Below, piece after piece: positions 45,820-54,407 of a stretch of 64,000 bases of DNA. Location: the NCBI RefSeq assembly GCF_014268805.2, contig NZ_JABWRF020000004.1, positions 186,001 to 250,000 on the forward strand. The letters are read 5' to 3'. The position numbers and the translations under genes are program-made. Each line of letters begins with the position of its first letter. The stretch's first letter is position 1. This DNA is from Pseudomonas farsensis (lineage in GTDB: Bacteria > Pseudomonadota > Gammaproteobacteria > Pseudomonadales > Pseudomonadaceae). The notes beneath the pieces are model-generated. The model saw only the letters and a program-made list of their open reading frames with translations. It ran no database searches and was not told where the DNA came from.

Positions 45820-47769
45820 TCACTCCATCTCCACCAACACCCTCCCTTCGCTCACCATCTCCCCCTCCTGGCAAAACAGCCCCTTGACCGTGCCATCCTC
45901 AACCGCGCGGATGCTGTGCTCCATCTTCATCGCCTCCAGCACCACCAGCGTCGCGCCTGCGGCAACCACCTGGCCAGGCTCCACCAGCACCCTGACGATG
46001 CTGCCATTCATCGGCGCTGCCAGCCCGCCATGGTGCCCCGGGCCCGCTTCAGCAGCGGCTATCGGGTCATGCTGGCGCAGCGTATGCAGCTCGCCCTGCC
46101 ACTGCAGATACAGCACATCATCACGACGCACCGCCAGGTAGCGCCGGCGCAGGCCGTCGTGGTCGTGGCACAACTGCTCCCCGGCCAATTGCCAGGCGCT
46201 CGGTGCGTTACCTTCAACGGCAACCGCCTGGGCCTGCCCGTCGCTGTGCAGATACACGCTGCTGCGCGCAGGCAAACCCAGGCGCAGGCCATTGCGGGTG
46301 GCCCAAGGCGAGGCCGGGTCATCCTCGCGTTGCAGGGCCGGAGTGCTTTGCAACCAGGCCTGTGCGGCAGCCTCCCAGAACAACGCTGGCAGCGGCTCTG
46401 GGGCCGGTAGCAGCACCTGTTGATGACGTGGAATGAAGCCTGTGTCCAGTTCTGCCGCCGCAAAGCCTGGGTGGGCGAGAATGCGGCGCAGGAAGGCGAT
46501 GTTGGTTTTCACCCCGCCGATAGCAAACTCGTCGAGCATTGCCAGCAGGCGCAGGCGCGCCTGTTCACGGTCCACGCCCCAAGCGATCAGCTTGCCCAGC
46601 ATGGGGTCGTAGAACGGCGAGACTTCATCGCCCTCACTGACCCCGCTGTCCACACGGCGCCCGGCGCCGGGCGCCGATTCACGGTACAACGCAAGGGTGC
46701 CGGTGGCCGGCAGAAAGTCGTTGGCCGGGTCTTCGGCGTACAGTCGCACCTCGATGGCATGGCCATTGAGCGGCACCTGCTCCTGGGTGATCGGCAGCGG
46801 CTCGCCGCAGGCCACGCGGATCTGCCAGGCAACCAGATCCAGGCCGGTAATCGCCTCGGTGACCGGGTGCTCCACCTGCAGCCGCGTGTTCATCTCCATG
46901 AAGAAGAACTCGCCACGGGCATCGAGCAGAAATTCCACCGTGCCAGCCCCGACATAGCCGATGGCCTGGGCGGCGCGCACTGCCGCCTCACCCATGGCCT
47001 TGCGCAGCCCAGGCGCAAGGCCTGGCGCGGGGGCTTCCTCGACCACCTTTTGGTGGCGGCGCTGGATCGAGCAGTCGCGCTCGTTCAAATAAATGCAATT
47101 ACCGTGCTGGTCGGCGAATACCTGAATCTCCACGTGCCGGGGCTTGAGCACGTATTTTTCCACCAGCATGTGCGCATCGCCGAACGAGGCCTGGGCTTCG
47201 CGCTGTGCCGAAGCCAGGGCATCGGCCAGTTGGCTGGGCTCATCAACCACTTTCATGCCCTTGCCGCCGCCACCGGCGCTGGCCTTGAGCAGCACCGGGT
47301 AGCCAATGCTTGCGGCCGCCTCGCGGAAGGTGTCCAGGTCCTGTGCCTGGCCATGGTAGCCGGGCACCAGCGGTACGCCAGCGGCCTGCATCAGCGTCTT
47401 GGCCGCCGACTTGCTGCCCATGGCATCGATGGCGCTGGCGGGTGGGCCGAGGAACATCAACCCGGCCGCTTCAATGGCGCGGGCAAAGGCGGCATTTTCC
47501 GACAGGAAACCATAGCCTGGGTGGATCGCCTGGGCGCCGCTGGCTTTGGCGGCCGCGAGGATCTTGTCGATCACCAGGTAGCTCTCGGCGGCTTTGCTGC
47601 CGCCCAGGTCGACGCGGATATCGGCTTCGCGGCTGTGCCGCGCGTCGCGGTCGATGGCGCTGTGGACGGCAACGGTGGTCAGGCCCATGGCCTTGGCGGT
47701 GCGCATCACCCTGCAGGCGATCTCGCCACGGTTGGCCACCAGCAGGGTAGTGAGGGTTGCGCGGCTCAT
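45820..47769 (-). CDS. liuD: methylcrotonyl-CoA carboxylase biotin subunit LiuD
   Basis: 649 residues. Biotin carboxylase domain first (AKGVPLV-type lid, KASAGGGGKGMKVV ATP loop, MNTRLQVEHPVTEAITG), then a linker domain and the biotin carrier with LEAMKMEHSIRA about 35 residues from the end. It carboxylates 3-methylcrotonyl-CoA in leucine degradation together with LiuB. The assignment among biotin carboxylases rests on the neighbours. Its start overlaps the liuC stop by 4 bp. Last gene of the operon. Confidence 0.94.
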   Translation of the reverse strand: MSRATLTTLLVANRGEIACRVMRTAKAMGLTTVAVHSAIDRDARHSREADIRVDLGGSKAAESYLVIDKILAAAKASGAQAIHPGYGFLSENAAFARAIEAAGLMFLGPPASAIDAMGSKSAAKTLMQAAGVPLVPGYHGQAQDLDTFREAAASIGYPVLLKASAGGGGKGMKVVDEPSQLADALASAQREAQASFGDAHMLVEKYVLKPRHVEIQVFADQHGNCIYLNERDCSIQRRHQKVVEEAPAPGLAPGLRKAMGEAAVRAAQAIGYVGAGTVEFLLDARGEFFFMEMNTRLQVEHPVTEAITGLDLVAWQIRVACGEPLPITQEQVPLNGHAIEVRLYAEDPANDFLPATGTLALYRESAPGAGRRVDSGVSEGDEVSPFYDPMLGKLIAWGVDREQARLRLLAMLDEFAIGGVKTNIAFLRRILAHPGFAAAELDTGFIPRHQQVLLPAPEPLPALFWEAAAQAWLQSTPALQREDDPASPWATRNGLRLGLPARSSVYLHSDGQAQAVAVEGNAPSAWQLAGEQLCHDHDGLRRRYLAVRRDDVLYLQWQGELHTLRQHDPIAAAEAGPGHHGGLAAPMNGSIVRVLVEPGQVVAAGATLVVLEAMKMEHSIRAVEDGTVKGLFCQEGEMVSEGRVLVEME

Positions 47770-48581
47770 GGCTGCTGCTCCTTGTGCGGCTTGGCTTGCC
47801 AGCTGGGCGGGCGTTTTTCGAGGAACGCGCGCAGCCCTTCCTGGCCCTCGTCGCTGACCCGAATGCGGGCGATGGCGTTTTCGCAGTAGCGGCGCAGTGC
47901 CGGGCTCAGTTCGCCGTCATCCACTTCGCGCAGCAGGTCTTTGGTGGCGCGCAGCGCCTGGGGGCTGTTTTGCAGCAGGGTTTCGATCCACGCCTCGGCC
48001 TGCGCGGGCAGCTCTGCGGCCGGGTATACCTCGGCCAGCAGCCCCAGTTCGCGGGCGCGCTCGGCGCTGAAACGCTCGGCGGTCAGGGCGTAGCGGCGTG
48101 CGGCGCGCTCGCCGATCGCCTTGACCACGAACGGGCTGATGACCGCCGGGGCCAGGCCAATGCGCACCTCCGACAGGCAAAACTGTGCATCATCGGCGCC
48201 AATGGCCATGTCGCAGCAACTGATCAGCCCCAGCGCGCCGCCGTAGGCTGCGCCTTGGACAACCGCCAGGGTCGGCACCTTGAGCCGGTGCAGGGCGTAC
48301 ATCAACTCGCCCAACTGGCGCGCGTCGTCCAGGTTGGTGTTGAAGTCCAGCGCAGCCGACTGCTGCATCCAGGCCAGGTCCGCCCCGGCGCTGAAGTGCC
48401 GGCCACGGGCACGCAGCAGCACAAAGCGCAGGCTAGCGTCGTTGCCAAGCTGTTCAATGGTCACGACCAGCTCGCGGATCATCTGGGCGTTGAAGGCGTT
48501 GTTCTTGTCCTCGCGGCTCAGCCACAGGGTGGCGAAGCCGCGAGGGTCCTTGTGCAGTTCGAGGGTGGCGAAATCGCTCAT
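47766..48581 (-). CDS. liuC: methylglutaconyl-CoA hydratase LiuC (enoyl-CoA hydratase family)
   Basis: 271 residues of the crotonase fold. The oxyanion-hole segments are GRHFSAGADLAWM and GAAYGGALGLISCCDMAIG; a glutamate follows in SEVRIGLAPAVISPFV. It hydrates 3-methylglutaconyl-CoA to HMG-CoA. It lies 3 bp after liuB and overlaps liuD by 4 bp, so the operon is tightly packed. Position within liu genes supports this over a generic hydratase. Confidence 0.93.
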   Translation of the reverse strand: MSDFATLELHKDPRGFATLWLSREDKNNAFNAQMIRELVVTIEQLGNDASLRFVLLRARGRHFSAGADLAWMQQSAALDFNTNLDDARQLGELMYALHRLKVPTLAVVQGAAYGGALGLISCCDMAIGADDAQFCLSEVRIGLAPAVISPFVVKAIGERAARRYALTAERFSAERARELGLLAEVYPAAELPAQAEAWIETLLQNSPQALRATKDLLREVDDGELSPALRRYCENAIARIRVSDEGQEGLRAFLEKRPPSWQAKPHKEQQP

Positions 48582-48584
48582 GGG

Positions 48585-50189
48585 TCACATCCGGAAGATG
48601 CCGAAACGGCTCTGTTCAATCGGGGCGTTCAGCGCAGCGGAAAGCGCCAGACCAAGCACGTCGCGGGTTTGCGCCGGGTCAATGACGCCGTCATCCCACA
48701 GCCTTGCGCTTGAGTAGTACGGGTGGCCCTGTTGCTCGTACTGATCGAGAATCGGTTGTTTGAGGCGCTGCTCGTCCTCAAGGCTGAACACCTCGCCGCT
48801 GCGCTCGCTCTGTTCGCGCTTGACCTGCGCCAGCACGCCGGCGGCTTGCTCGGCGCCCATCACGCCAATGCGCGCGTTTGGCCACATCCACAAAAAACGC
48901 GGGTCGTAGGCGCGCCCGCACATGCCGTAGTTGCCGGCACCGAAACTGCCGCCGATGATCACCGTGAACTTAGGCACCTGGGCGCAGGCCACGGCGGTCA
49001 CCAGCTTGGCGCCGTGCTTGGCGATGCCGCCTTCTTCGTATTTCTTGCCGACCATGAACCCTGTGATGTTCTGCAAGAACAATAGCGGGATGCCACGCTG
49101 GCAGGCCAGTTCGATGAAGTGCGCACCTTTTTGCGCAGCTTCTGCGAACAAAATGCCGTTGTTGGCCAATATCGCGATCGGGTAGCCGTGCAGGTGGGCA
49201 AAGCCACACACCAGCGTGGTGCCGAACAGGGCCTTGAACTCATCGAATTGCGAACCGTCGACCAGCCGCGCGATCACCTCGCGCACATCAAACGGCTGCT
49301 TGGCCTCGGCGGGCACCACGCCATACAGCTCATTGGCGTCGTACAGCGGGGCAACCGGCGCCTGGCATTGCAGCCTGCCGAGCTTGTGCCAGTTGAGGTT
49401 GGCCACGCAGCGCCGGGCCAGGGCCAGGGCGTGTTCGTCATCTTCGGCGTAGTGGTCGGCGACGCCGCTGGTGCGGCAGTGCACATCGGCGCCGCCGAGG
49501 TCCTCGGCGCTGACCACTTCACCGGTGGCGGCCTTCACCAGCGGGGGGCCGGCGAGGAAGATGGTCGCTTGCTGGCGCACCATGATCGCCTCGTCGGCCA
49601 TGGCTGGCACATAGGCGCCGCCAGCGGTGCACGAGCCCATTACCACGGCGATCTGCGGGATGCCTAGGGCGCTCATGTTGGCCTGGTTGAAGAAGATCCG
49701 GCCAAAGTGCTCGCGGTCAGGGAATACCTCGTCCTGGCGCGGCAGGTTGGCGCCGCCTGAGTCCACCAGGTACAGGCAGGGCAGGCGGTTCTGCAGGGCG
49801 ATGGCCTGCGCGCGCAGGTGCTTTTTGACCGTAAGCGGGTAATACGAGCCGCCTTTGACCGTGGCGTCGTTGGCCACGATCATGCATTCCACGCCCTCGA
49901 TGCGGCCGATCCCGGCAATCACGCCGGCAGCGGGCACGTCTTCGCCATACACCTGGTGGGCTGCCAGCTGGCCGATTTCAAGAAACGCCGAACCCGGGTC
50001 GAGCAGCCGATCGATACGTTCGCGTGGCAGTAACTTGCCGCGCGAGGTGTGGCGCTGCTGGGCCTTTTGCCCGCCGCCCTGGGCGACTTGGGCAAGCAGG
50101 CTGCGCAGGGCATTGACCTGCTCCAGCATGGCGGCGCTGTTGGCGGCGAAATCCGCCGCACGGGTGTTCAACTGAGACTTCAGAATCAT
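48585..50189 (-). CDS. liuB: methylcrotonyl-CoA carboxylase carboxyltransferase subunit LiuB
   Basis: 534 residues from ATG 50189 ([17 protein letters not shown]), with AAGGAC ahead; the open frame continues upstream into liuA sequence without coding sense. A carboxyltransferase with two crotonase-like halves: [19 protein letters not shown] and the C-terminal [17 protein letters not shown] with [10 protein letters not shown]. It transfers the carboxyl group from biotin to methylcrotonyl-CoA. Confidence 0.95.
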   Translation of the reverse strand: MILKSQLNTRAADFAANSAAMLEQVNALRSLLAQVAQGGGQKAQQRHTSRGKLLPRERIDRLLDPGSAFLEIGQLAAHQVYGEDVPAAGVIAGIGRIEGVECMIVANDATVKGGSYYPLTVKKHLRAQAIALQNRLPCLYLVDSGGANLPRQDEVFPDREHFGRIFFNQANMSALGIPQIAVVMGSCTAGGAYVPAMADEAIMVRQQATIFLAGPPLVKAATGEVVSAEDLGGADVHCRTSGVADHYAEDDEHALALARRCVANLNWHKLGRLQCQAPVAPLYDANELYGVVPAEAKQPFDVREVIARLVDGSQFDEFKALFGTTLVCGFAHLHGYPIAILANNGILFAEAAQKGAHFIELACQRGIPLLFLQNITGFMVGKKYEEGGIAKHGAKLVTAVACAQVPKFTVIIGGSFGAGNYGMCGRAYDPRFLWMWPNARIGVMGAEQAAGVLAQVKREQSERSGEVFSLEDEQRLKQPILDQYEQQGHPYYSSARLWDDGVIDPAQTRDVLGLALSAALNAPIEQSRFGIFRM

Positions 50190-50260
50190 CGCAGGTCCTT
50201 GGGCAGCGGCCAGGCTGTAACCGGCAAGCTGCAAGCTTGGTACGCGTGGGCTACCCGCTT

Positions 50261-51424
50261 TCAGCGGGTCTCGTTGAACAGTTCGCGGCCGATCAGCATG
50301 CGGCGGATTTCGCTGGTACCCGCGCCGATCTCGTACAACTTGGCATCGCGCAGCAGGCGCCCGGCGGGGAATTCGTTGATGTAGCCGTTGCCACCGAGAA
50401 TCTGGATCGCCTCCAGGGCCATTTGCGTGGCGCGCTCGGCGCTGTACAGGATCACCCCGGCGGCATCCTTGCGTGTGGTCTCGCCACGGTCGCAAGCCTG
50501 GGCCACGGCATACAGGTACGCGCGGCTGGCGTTGAGCTGGGTGTACATGTCGGCGATCTTGCCCTGGATAAGCTGGAACTCGCCGATGCTCTGGCCAAAC
50601 TGCTTGCGGTCGTGAATGTACGGCACCACCAGGTCCATGCAGCTTTGCATGATGCCGGTAGGGCCGCCGGCCAGCACCACTCGCTCGTAATCCAGGCCGC
50701 TCATCAGCACTTTTACGCCGCTGTTGAGCTGGCCAAGCATGTTTTCTTCGGGCACTTCGACGTCATCGAAGAACAGCTCGCAGGTGTTGGAGCCGCGCAT
50801 GCCGAGCTTGTCGAACTTGTTGCTGCGGGTGAAGCCTTTCCAGTCGCGCTCGACAATGAACGCAGTGATGCCATGGGCGCCGCGTTCAAGGTCAGTCTTG
50901 GCGTAGATCACGTAAGTATTGGCGTCGGGGCCGTTGGTGATCCAGGTCTTGCTGCCGTTGAGCAGGTAATGGTCGCCGCGCTTGTCGGCGCGCAGCTTCA
51001 TCGACACTACGTCGGAGCCGGCATTGGGCTCGCTCATGGCCAGCGCGCCGATGTGCTCGCCGCTGATCAGGCCCGGCAGGTACCTGGCCTTTTGCGCCGC
51101 GTTGCCGTTGCGGTTGATCTGGTTCACGCACAGGTTGGAGTGCGCGCCATAGGACAACGCCACCGAGGCCGAGCCGCGGCTGATTTCCTCCATGCATACC
51201 ACATGCGCCAGATAGCCCAGGCCGGCGCCGCCGTACTCTTCAGACACGGTGATGCCCAGCAGGCCCATGTCGCCGAACTTGCGCCACATATCGGCGGGGA
51301 ACAGGTTGTCTGCATCGATTTGCGCGGCGCGCGGGGCCAGCTCTGCTGCGACAAAGTGGCGGACCTGGTCGCGGAGCATGTCGATGGTTTCGCCCAGGGC
51401 GAAGTTCAGGGTTGGGTAATGCAT
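50261..51424 (-). CDS. liuA: isovaleryl-CoA dehydrogenase LiuA
   Basis: 387 residues from ATG 51424 ([20 protein letters not shown]), with AAGGTG ahead. An acyl-CoA dehydrogenase: FAD/substrate segments [13 protein letters not shown] and [19 protein letters not shown], and the C-terminal [20 protein letters not shown]. The catalytic Glu of isovaleryl-CoA dehydrogenases lies in the middle helix region ([11 protein letters not shown]). It oxidises isovaleryl-CoA from leucine. First gene of the operon; the MerR regulator LiuR and lyase LiuE are not in this window. Confidence 0.95.
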   Translation of the reverse strand: MHYPTLNFALGETIDMLRDQVRHFVAAELAPRAAQIDADNLFPADMWRKFGDMGLLGITVSEEYGGAGLGYLAHVVCMEEISRGSASVALSYGAHSNLCVNQINRNGNAAQKARYLPGLISGEHIGALAMSEPNAGSDVVSMKLRADKRGDHYLLNGSKTWITNGPDANTYVIYAKTDLERGAHGITAFIVERDWKGFTRSNKFDKLGMRGSNTCELFFDDVEVPEENMLGQLNSGVKVLMSGLDYERVVLAGGPTGIMQSCMDLVVPYIHDRKQFGQSIGEFQLIQGKIADMYTQLNASRAYLYAVAQACDRGETTRKDAAGVILYSAERATQMALEAIQILGGNGYINEFPAGRLLRDAKLYEIGAGTSEIRRMLIGRELFNETR

Positions 51425-51455
51425 GAGCGGCACCTTGTTGTTCTTGATATGGCTC

Positions 51456-51526
51456 GTGGGGGCGGGCTTGCAAGGCCAAAGCGGCAGTGGTTTACGTTAG
51501 CAATCGCGGGGCAAGCCCGCCCCCAC
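51456..51526. repeat. inverted GTGGGGGCGGGCTTG repeat upstream of liuA
   Basis: GTGGGGGCGGGCTTG (51456-51470) and its perfect complement (51512-51526) enclose 41 bp. Within it, TTTACGTTA (51491-51499) repeats the first nine bases of the palindrome at 51547. Confidence 0.8.
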
Positions 51527-51546
51527 AGGGCGTTTTTTTGATCACC

Positions 51547-51562
51547 TTTACGTTAACGTAAA
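51547..51562. promoter_or_regulatory. perfect 16-bp palindrome, likely LiuR operator
   Basis: TTTACGTTAACGTAAA is a perfect palindrome 123 bp upstream of liuA. Liu operons in proteobacteria are controlled by the MerR-family LiuR, which binds palindromes in the promoter; that this is its site is inferred from position and symmetry. Confidence 0.65.
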
Positions 51563-51602
51563 CCTGAGTGGGTGAATTGTCCAGCCGGCTGTTTGGGAGG
51601 GG

Positions 51603-51860
51603 TCAGGCTTTTGCGGCCAGCGCCTTGCGCACCAGTCGGTCGAGGGTTTTGAAAACTACGAGGGTGGGGATTTGTGTCGGGAGCCGGATGTCAAGTGCTT
51701 CCTCAGCCAGGGCCTGCATCTCGACCATGTCCATGCTGTCAGCGCCCAATTCGTGGAAGCTCAAGTCGCTCAAAAAGTCTTTTTCTTCCAGCTCCAAATG
51801 AGCCGCGAAGATGCGCAGAAGCGTGGTAGTGATGGAGTCGTGGGCGGGCATGGCGTTCAT
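51603..51860 (-). CDS. stand-alone acyl carrier protein
   Basis: 85 residues from ATG 51860 (MNAMPAHDS); starts at 51851 or further upstream are possible and none has a good ribosome-binding site. The phosphopantetheine attachment Ser is in LGADSMDMVEMQALAEEAL, a classic ACP motif. Helix I (TLLRIFAAHLELEEKDFLSD) and helix IV are present. The housekeeping AcpP is more acidic and lies with fab genes, so this is a specialised carrier. No partner ligase, synthase or transferase is nearby. Confidence 0.85.
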   Translation of the reverse strand: MNAMPAHDSITTTLLRIFAAHLELEEKDFLSDLSFHELGADSMDMVEMQALAEEALDIRLPTQIPTLVVFKTLDRLVRKALAAKA

Positions 51861-52062
51861 CGGCGAAAGGGATGAGCGTCTTGTTACGCGCATTGGCAGG
51901 GTGGGGCTACTGATAGAAATGTCAGTTGAGTGTTGCCGAAGGATATGCATCGTCGCCAGCGTGGGCGTAGCTTCCCAGGGCCTCCATTGAGCACCTGCTC
52001 AAGGACTCGCTACTAGCAAAATTACAGGTGCCGCCCAACCAGGCGCGGCAACCCGTCTATCC

Positions 52063-52218
52063 TCACACCTTCACCGGCGGCTCCTCGCTCGGTGGGTCAC
52101 CCACGGTAGGCGGCACGGTTGGCTTGATCGGCAATTCATCCGGCTCATGCACCGGCGGCGGCAGGGGTGGCTCGTCGATGTTCGGGTCGGGAGTCTCTGG
52201 TGGCACTGGGATGTTCAT
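52063..52218 (-). CDS. small proline-rich protein, 51 residues
   Basis: From ATG 52218: it begins MNIPVPPETPDPNIDEPPLP and continues as proline, glutamate and valine to the end. About 40% of residues are proline. It has no signal peptide and no cysteine, and is probably disordered. An in-frame frame extends upstream to 52317 but looks non-coding. Divergent from glgE by 142 bp. A regular PP-x-pattern and conserved wobble choice suggest a real small gene; the function is unknown. Confidence 0.62.
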   Translation of the reverse strand: MNIPVPPETPDPNIDEPPLPPPVHEPDELPIKPTVPPTVGDPPSEEPPVKV

Positions 52219-52360
52219 GGGGCCTGACCTCGCGGGGGTGAATGAAGAGGTACTGCAGGCTACGACAAGTGCTTTGCGCCTTTCGCTCAGTTTTTTTGAA
52301 CCCCCGCGCGCGTTCACGGCTCAGAACCCTTACCGCCACAATCCCCCTGGAGTGAGTGCG

Positions 52361-54379
52361 ATGTCAGGTAACGAGCCCTTCGAAAGCGTGCCAATGGCCT
52401 TGGATCATCCGGACCAGGCCATCAGCCTGTCCCAGGCGTTGCTCGCGCCGCGCATCGTGATCGAGGATGCCGGCCCCGTGCTCGACGCTGGCGCATTTGC
52501 CGCCAAGGCCATCAGCGGCCAGCCGGTGCAGGCCAGCGCCAAGGTCTACAGCGATGGCCACGACCGCCTGGCGGTGATGCTGTACTGGCGCCAGGCCCAC
52601 AGCCGGCGCTGGCACGCCGTGCCCATGCAGTCGCCGGGCAACGACCTGTGGTTGGCTGAATTCACGCCCACCGAGCTTGGCCTGCACCTGTTCAGCATCG
52701 AAGCGTGGATCGACCCGTTCGCCACCTATTGCTACGACCTCGAGAAAAAGTACGCAGCGGGCTTAGATGTCACCCTTGAACTCGAAGAGGGCCGGCTGAT
52801 GCTCGGCAAAGGCATCGAGCGCAGCGACGGCTTGCTGCATGAGCAACTGCTGGAGATCCAGCAGCGCCTGCCAAGCCTTGCGCCGCACGAGCAGGTGGCG
52901 CAGTTGCTTGACGCCGACACCGCACGCCTGATGAATGAAGCCGAACACCGCAGCTACCTGACCCGCAGCCGCGAGTTCCCGCTGGACGTCGATCGTCCTG
53001 CGGCGCAATTTGCCAGTTGGTACGAGCTGTTCCCGCGCTCGGTCACCGACAGCCCGGAGCGCCACGGCACTTTCAACGATGTGCACAAGCGGCTGGCGGC
53101 GATCCGCGACATGGGCTTCGACGTGCTGTACTTCCCGCCCATTCACCCCATCGGCAAGCAGCACCGCAAAGGCCGTAACAACGCCTTGCAGGCCGGCCCC
53201 GATGACCCTGGCAGCCCTTACGCCATCGGCAGTGCCGAGGGTGGCCACGATGCCATCCACCCACAACTGGGTAGCCGCGAGGACTTCCGCCGGCTGGTGC
53301 TCGCCGCCGCCGAACATGGCTTGGAAATCGCCTTGGATTTTGCCATCCAGTGTTCCCAGGACCACCCGTGGCTCAAGGAACACCCCGGCTGGTTCAGCTG
53401 GCGCCCGGACGGCAGCATCCGCTATGCCGAGAACCCGCCGAAGAAGTACCAGGACATCGTCAACGTCGACTTCTATGCGCCCGACGCGGTGCCGGGGTTG
53501 TGGCTGGCCCTGCGCGATGTAGTGATTGGCTGGGTAGAGCAGGGGGTCAAGACCTTCCGCGTCGACAACCCGCACACCAAGCCCTTGCCGTTCTGGCAGT
53601 GGCTGATCGCCAATGTGCGCAGCCAGTACCCCGAGGTGCTGTTCCTCGCCGAGGCCTTTACCAAGCCCGCGATGATGGCCCGGCTGGGCAAGGTCGGCTA
53701 CGCCCAGAGCTACACCTATTTCACCTGGCGCAACACCAAGCAAGAGCTGCGCGAGTATTTCGAAGAACTCAACCAGCCGCCCTGGAGCCACTGCTACCGG
53801 CCGAACTTCTTCGTCAATACCCCGGATATCAACCCGTTTTTCCTGCACAACTCTGGCCGCGCCGGTTTTCTCATCCGCGCAGCTTTGGCAACCATGGGCT
53901 CCGGGCTGTGGGGCATGTATTCAGGCTTTGAGCTGTGCGAAGCGGCAGCGCTACCGGGCAAGGAGGAATACCTGGACTCGGAAAAGTACGAAATTCGCCC
54001 GCGCGATTACACCGCCCCCGGCAACATCGTCGCCGAGATCGCCCAGCTCAACCGCATACGCCGGCAAAACCGCGCCCTGCAGACGCACCTTGGGGTGGTG
54101 TTCCTCAATTGCTGGAACGACCAGATCCTGTACTTCGCCAAAATGACACCTGCGCGCGACAACATCGTGCTGGTGGCCATCAGCCTTGACCCGCACAACG
54201 CCCAGGAAGCCAATTTCGAGCTGCCGCTGTGGGAGCTGGGGCTGGACGACACCGCCAGCACCCAAGGCGAAGACCTGATGACCGGCCACCGCTGGGCCTG
54301 GCATGGCAAGACCCAGTGGATGCGTATCGAGCCCTGGCACCAGCCGTTCGGCATCTGGCGCATCGAGAAAATGCGCTAG
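52361..54379 (+). CDS. glgE: alpha-1,4-glucan:maltose-1-phosphate maltosyltransferase GlgE
   Basis: 672 residues from ATG 52361 (MSGNEPFESVPMALDH), with GGAGTGAG ahead; the frame is open for 111 more codons upstream but that part is low-complexity and overlaps the opposite small gene. GH13_3 family: N-domain, then barrel motifs ASWYELFPRS, ALDFAIQCSQDHPWLKEHP, nucleophile Asp about 402 in FRVDNPHTKPLPFW, and acid/base Glu about 431 in FLAEAFTKP. It extends alpha-1,4-glucan with maltose from maltose-1-phosphate supplied by the next gene's kinase domain. First gene of a three-enzyme operon. Confidence 0.96.
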   Translation: MSGNEPFESVPMALDHPDQAISLSQALLAPRIVIEDAGPVLDAGAFAAKAISGQPVQASAKVYSDGHDRLAVMLYWRQAHSRRWHAVPMQSPGNDLWLAEFTPTELGLHLFSIEAWIDPFATYCYDLEKKYAAGLDVTLELEEGRLMLGKGIERSDGLLHEQLLEIQQRLPSLAPHEQVAQLLDADTARLMNEAEHRSYLTRSREFPLDVDRPAAQFASWYELFPRSVTDSPERHGTFNDVHKRLAAIRDMGFDVLYFPPIHPIGKQHRKGRNNALQAGPDDPGSPYAIGSAEGGHDAIHPQLGSREDFRRLVLAAAEHGLEIALDFAIQCSQDHPWLKEHPGWFSWRPDGSIRYAENPPKKYQDIVNVDFYAPDAVPGLWLALRDVVIGWVEQGVKTFRVDNPHTKPLPFWQWLIANVRSQYPEVLFLAEAFTKPAMMARLGKVGYAQSYTYFTWRNTKQELREYFEELNQPPWSHCYRPNFFVNTPDINPFFLHNSGRAGFLIRAALATMGSGLWGMYSGFELCEAAALPGKEEYLDSEKYEIRPRDYTAPGNIVAEIAQLNRIRRQNRALQTHLGVVFLNCWNDQILYFAKMTPARDNIVLVAISLDPHNAQEANFELPLWELGLDDTASTQGEDLMTGHRWAWHGKTQWMRIEPWHQPFGIWRIEKMR

Positions 54380-54407
54380 ACGCACCGCGCACTTAAAGGA
54401 GTTGCAC

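Noticed and set aside
50190-50495. Long N-terminal extension of LiuB
   Set aside because: The extra 102 codons are arginine/proline-rich shadow of liuA; the family start [11 protein letters not shown] has its own ribosome-binding site.
52028-52360. Upstream extension of glgE by 111 codons
   Set aside because: The segment is glycine/serine low-complexity, lacks the GlgE N-domain, and is the antisense of a better small gene; the ATG at 52361 has a good ribosome-binding site and gives the family length.
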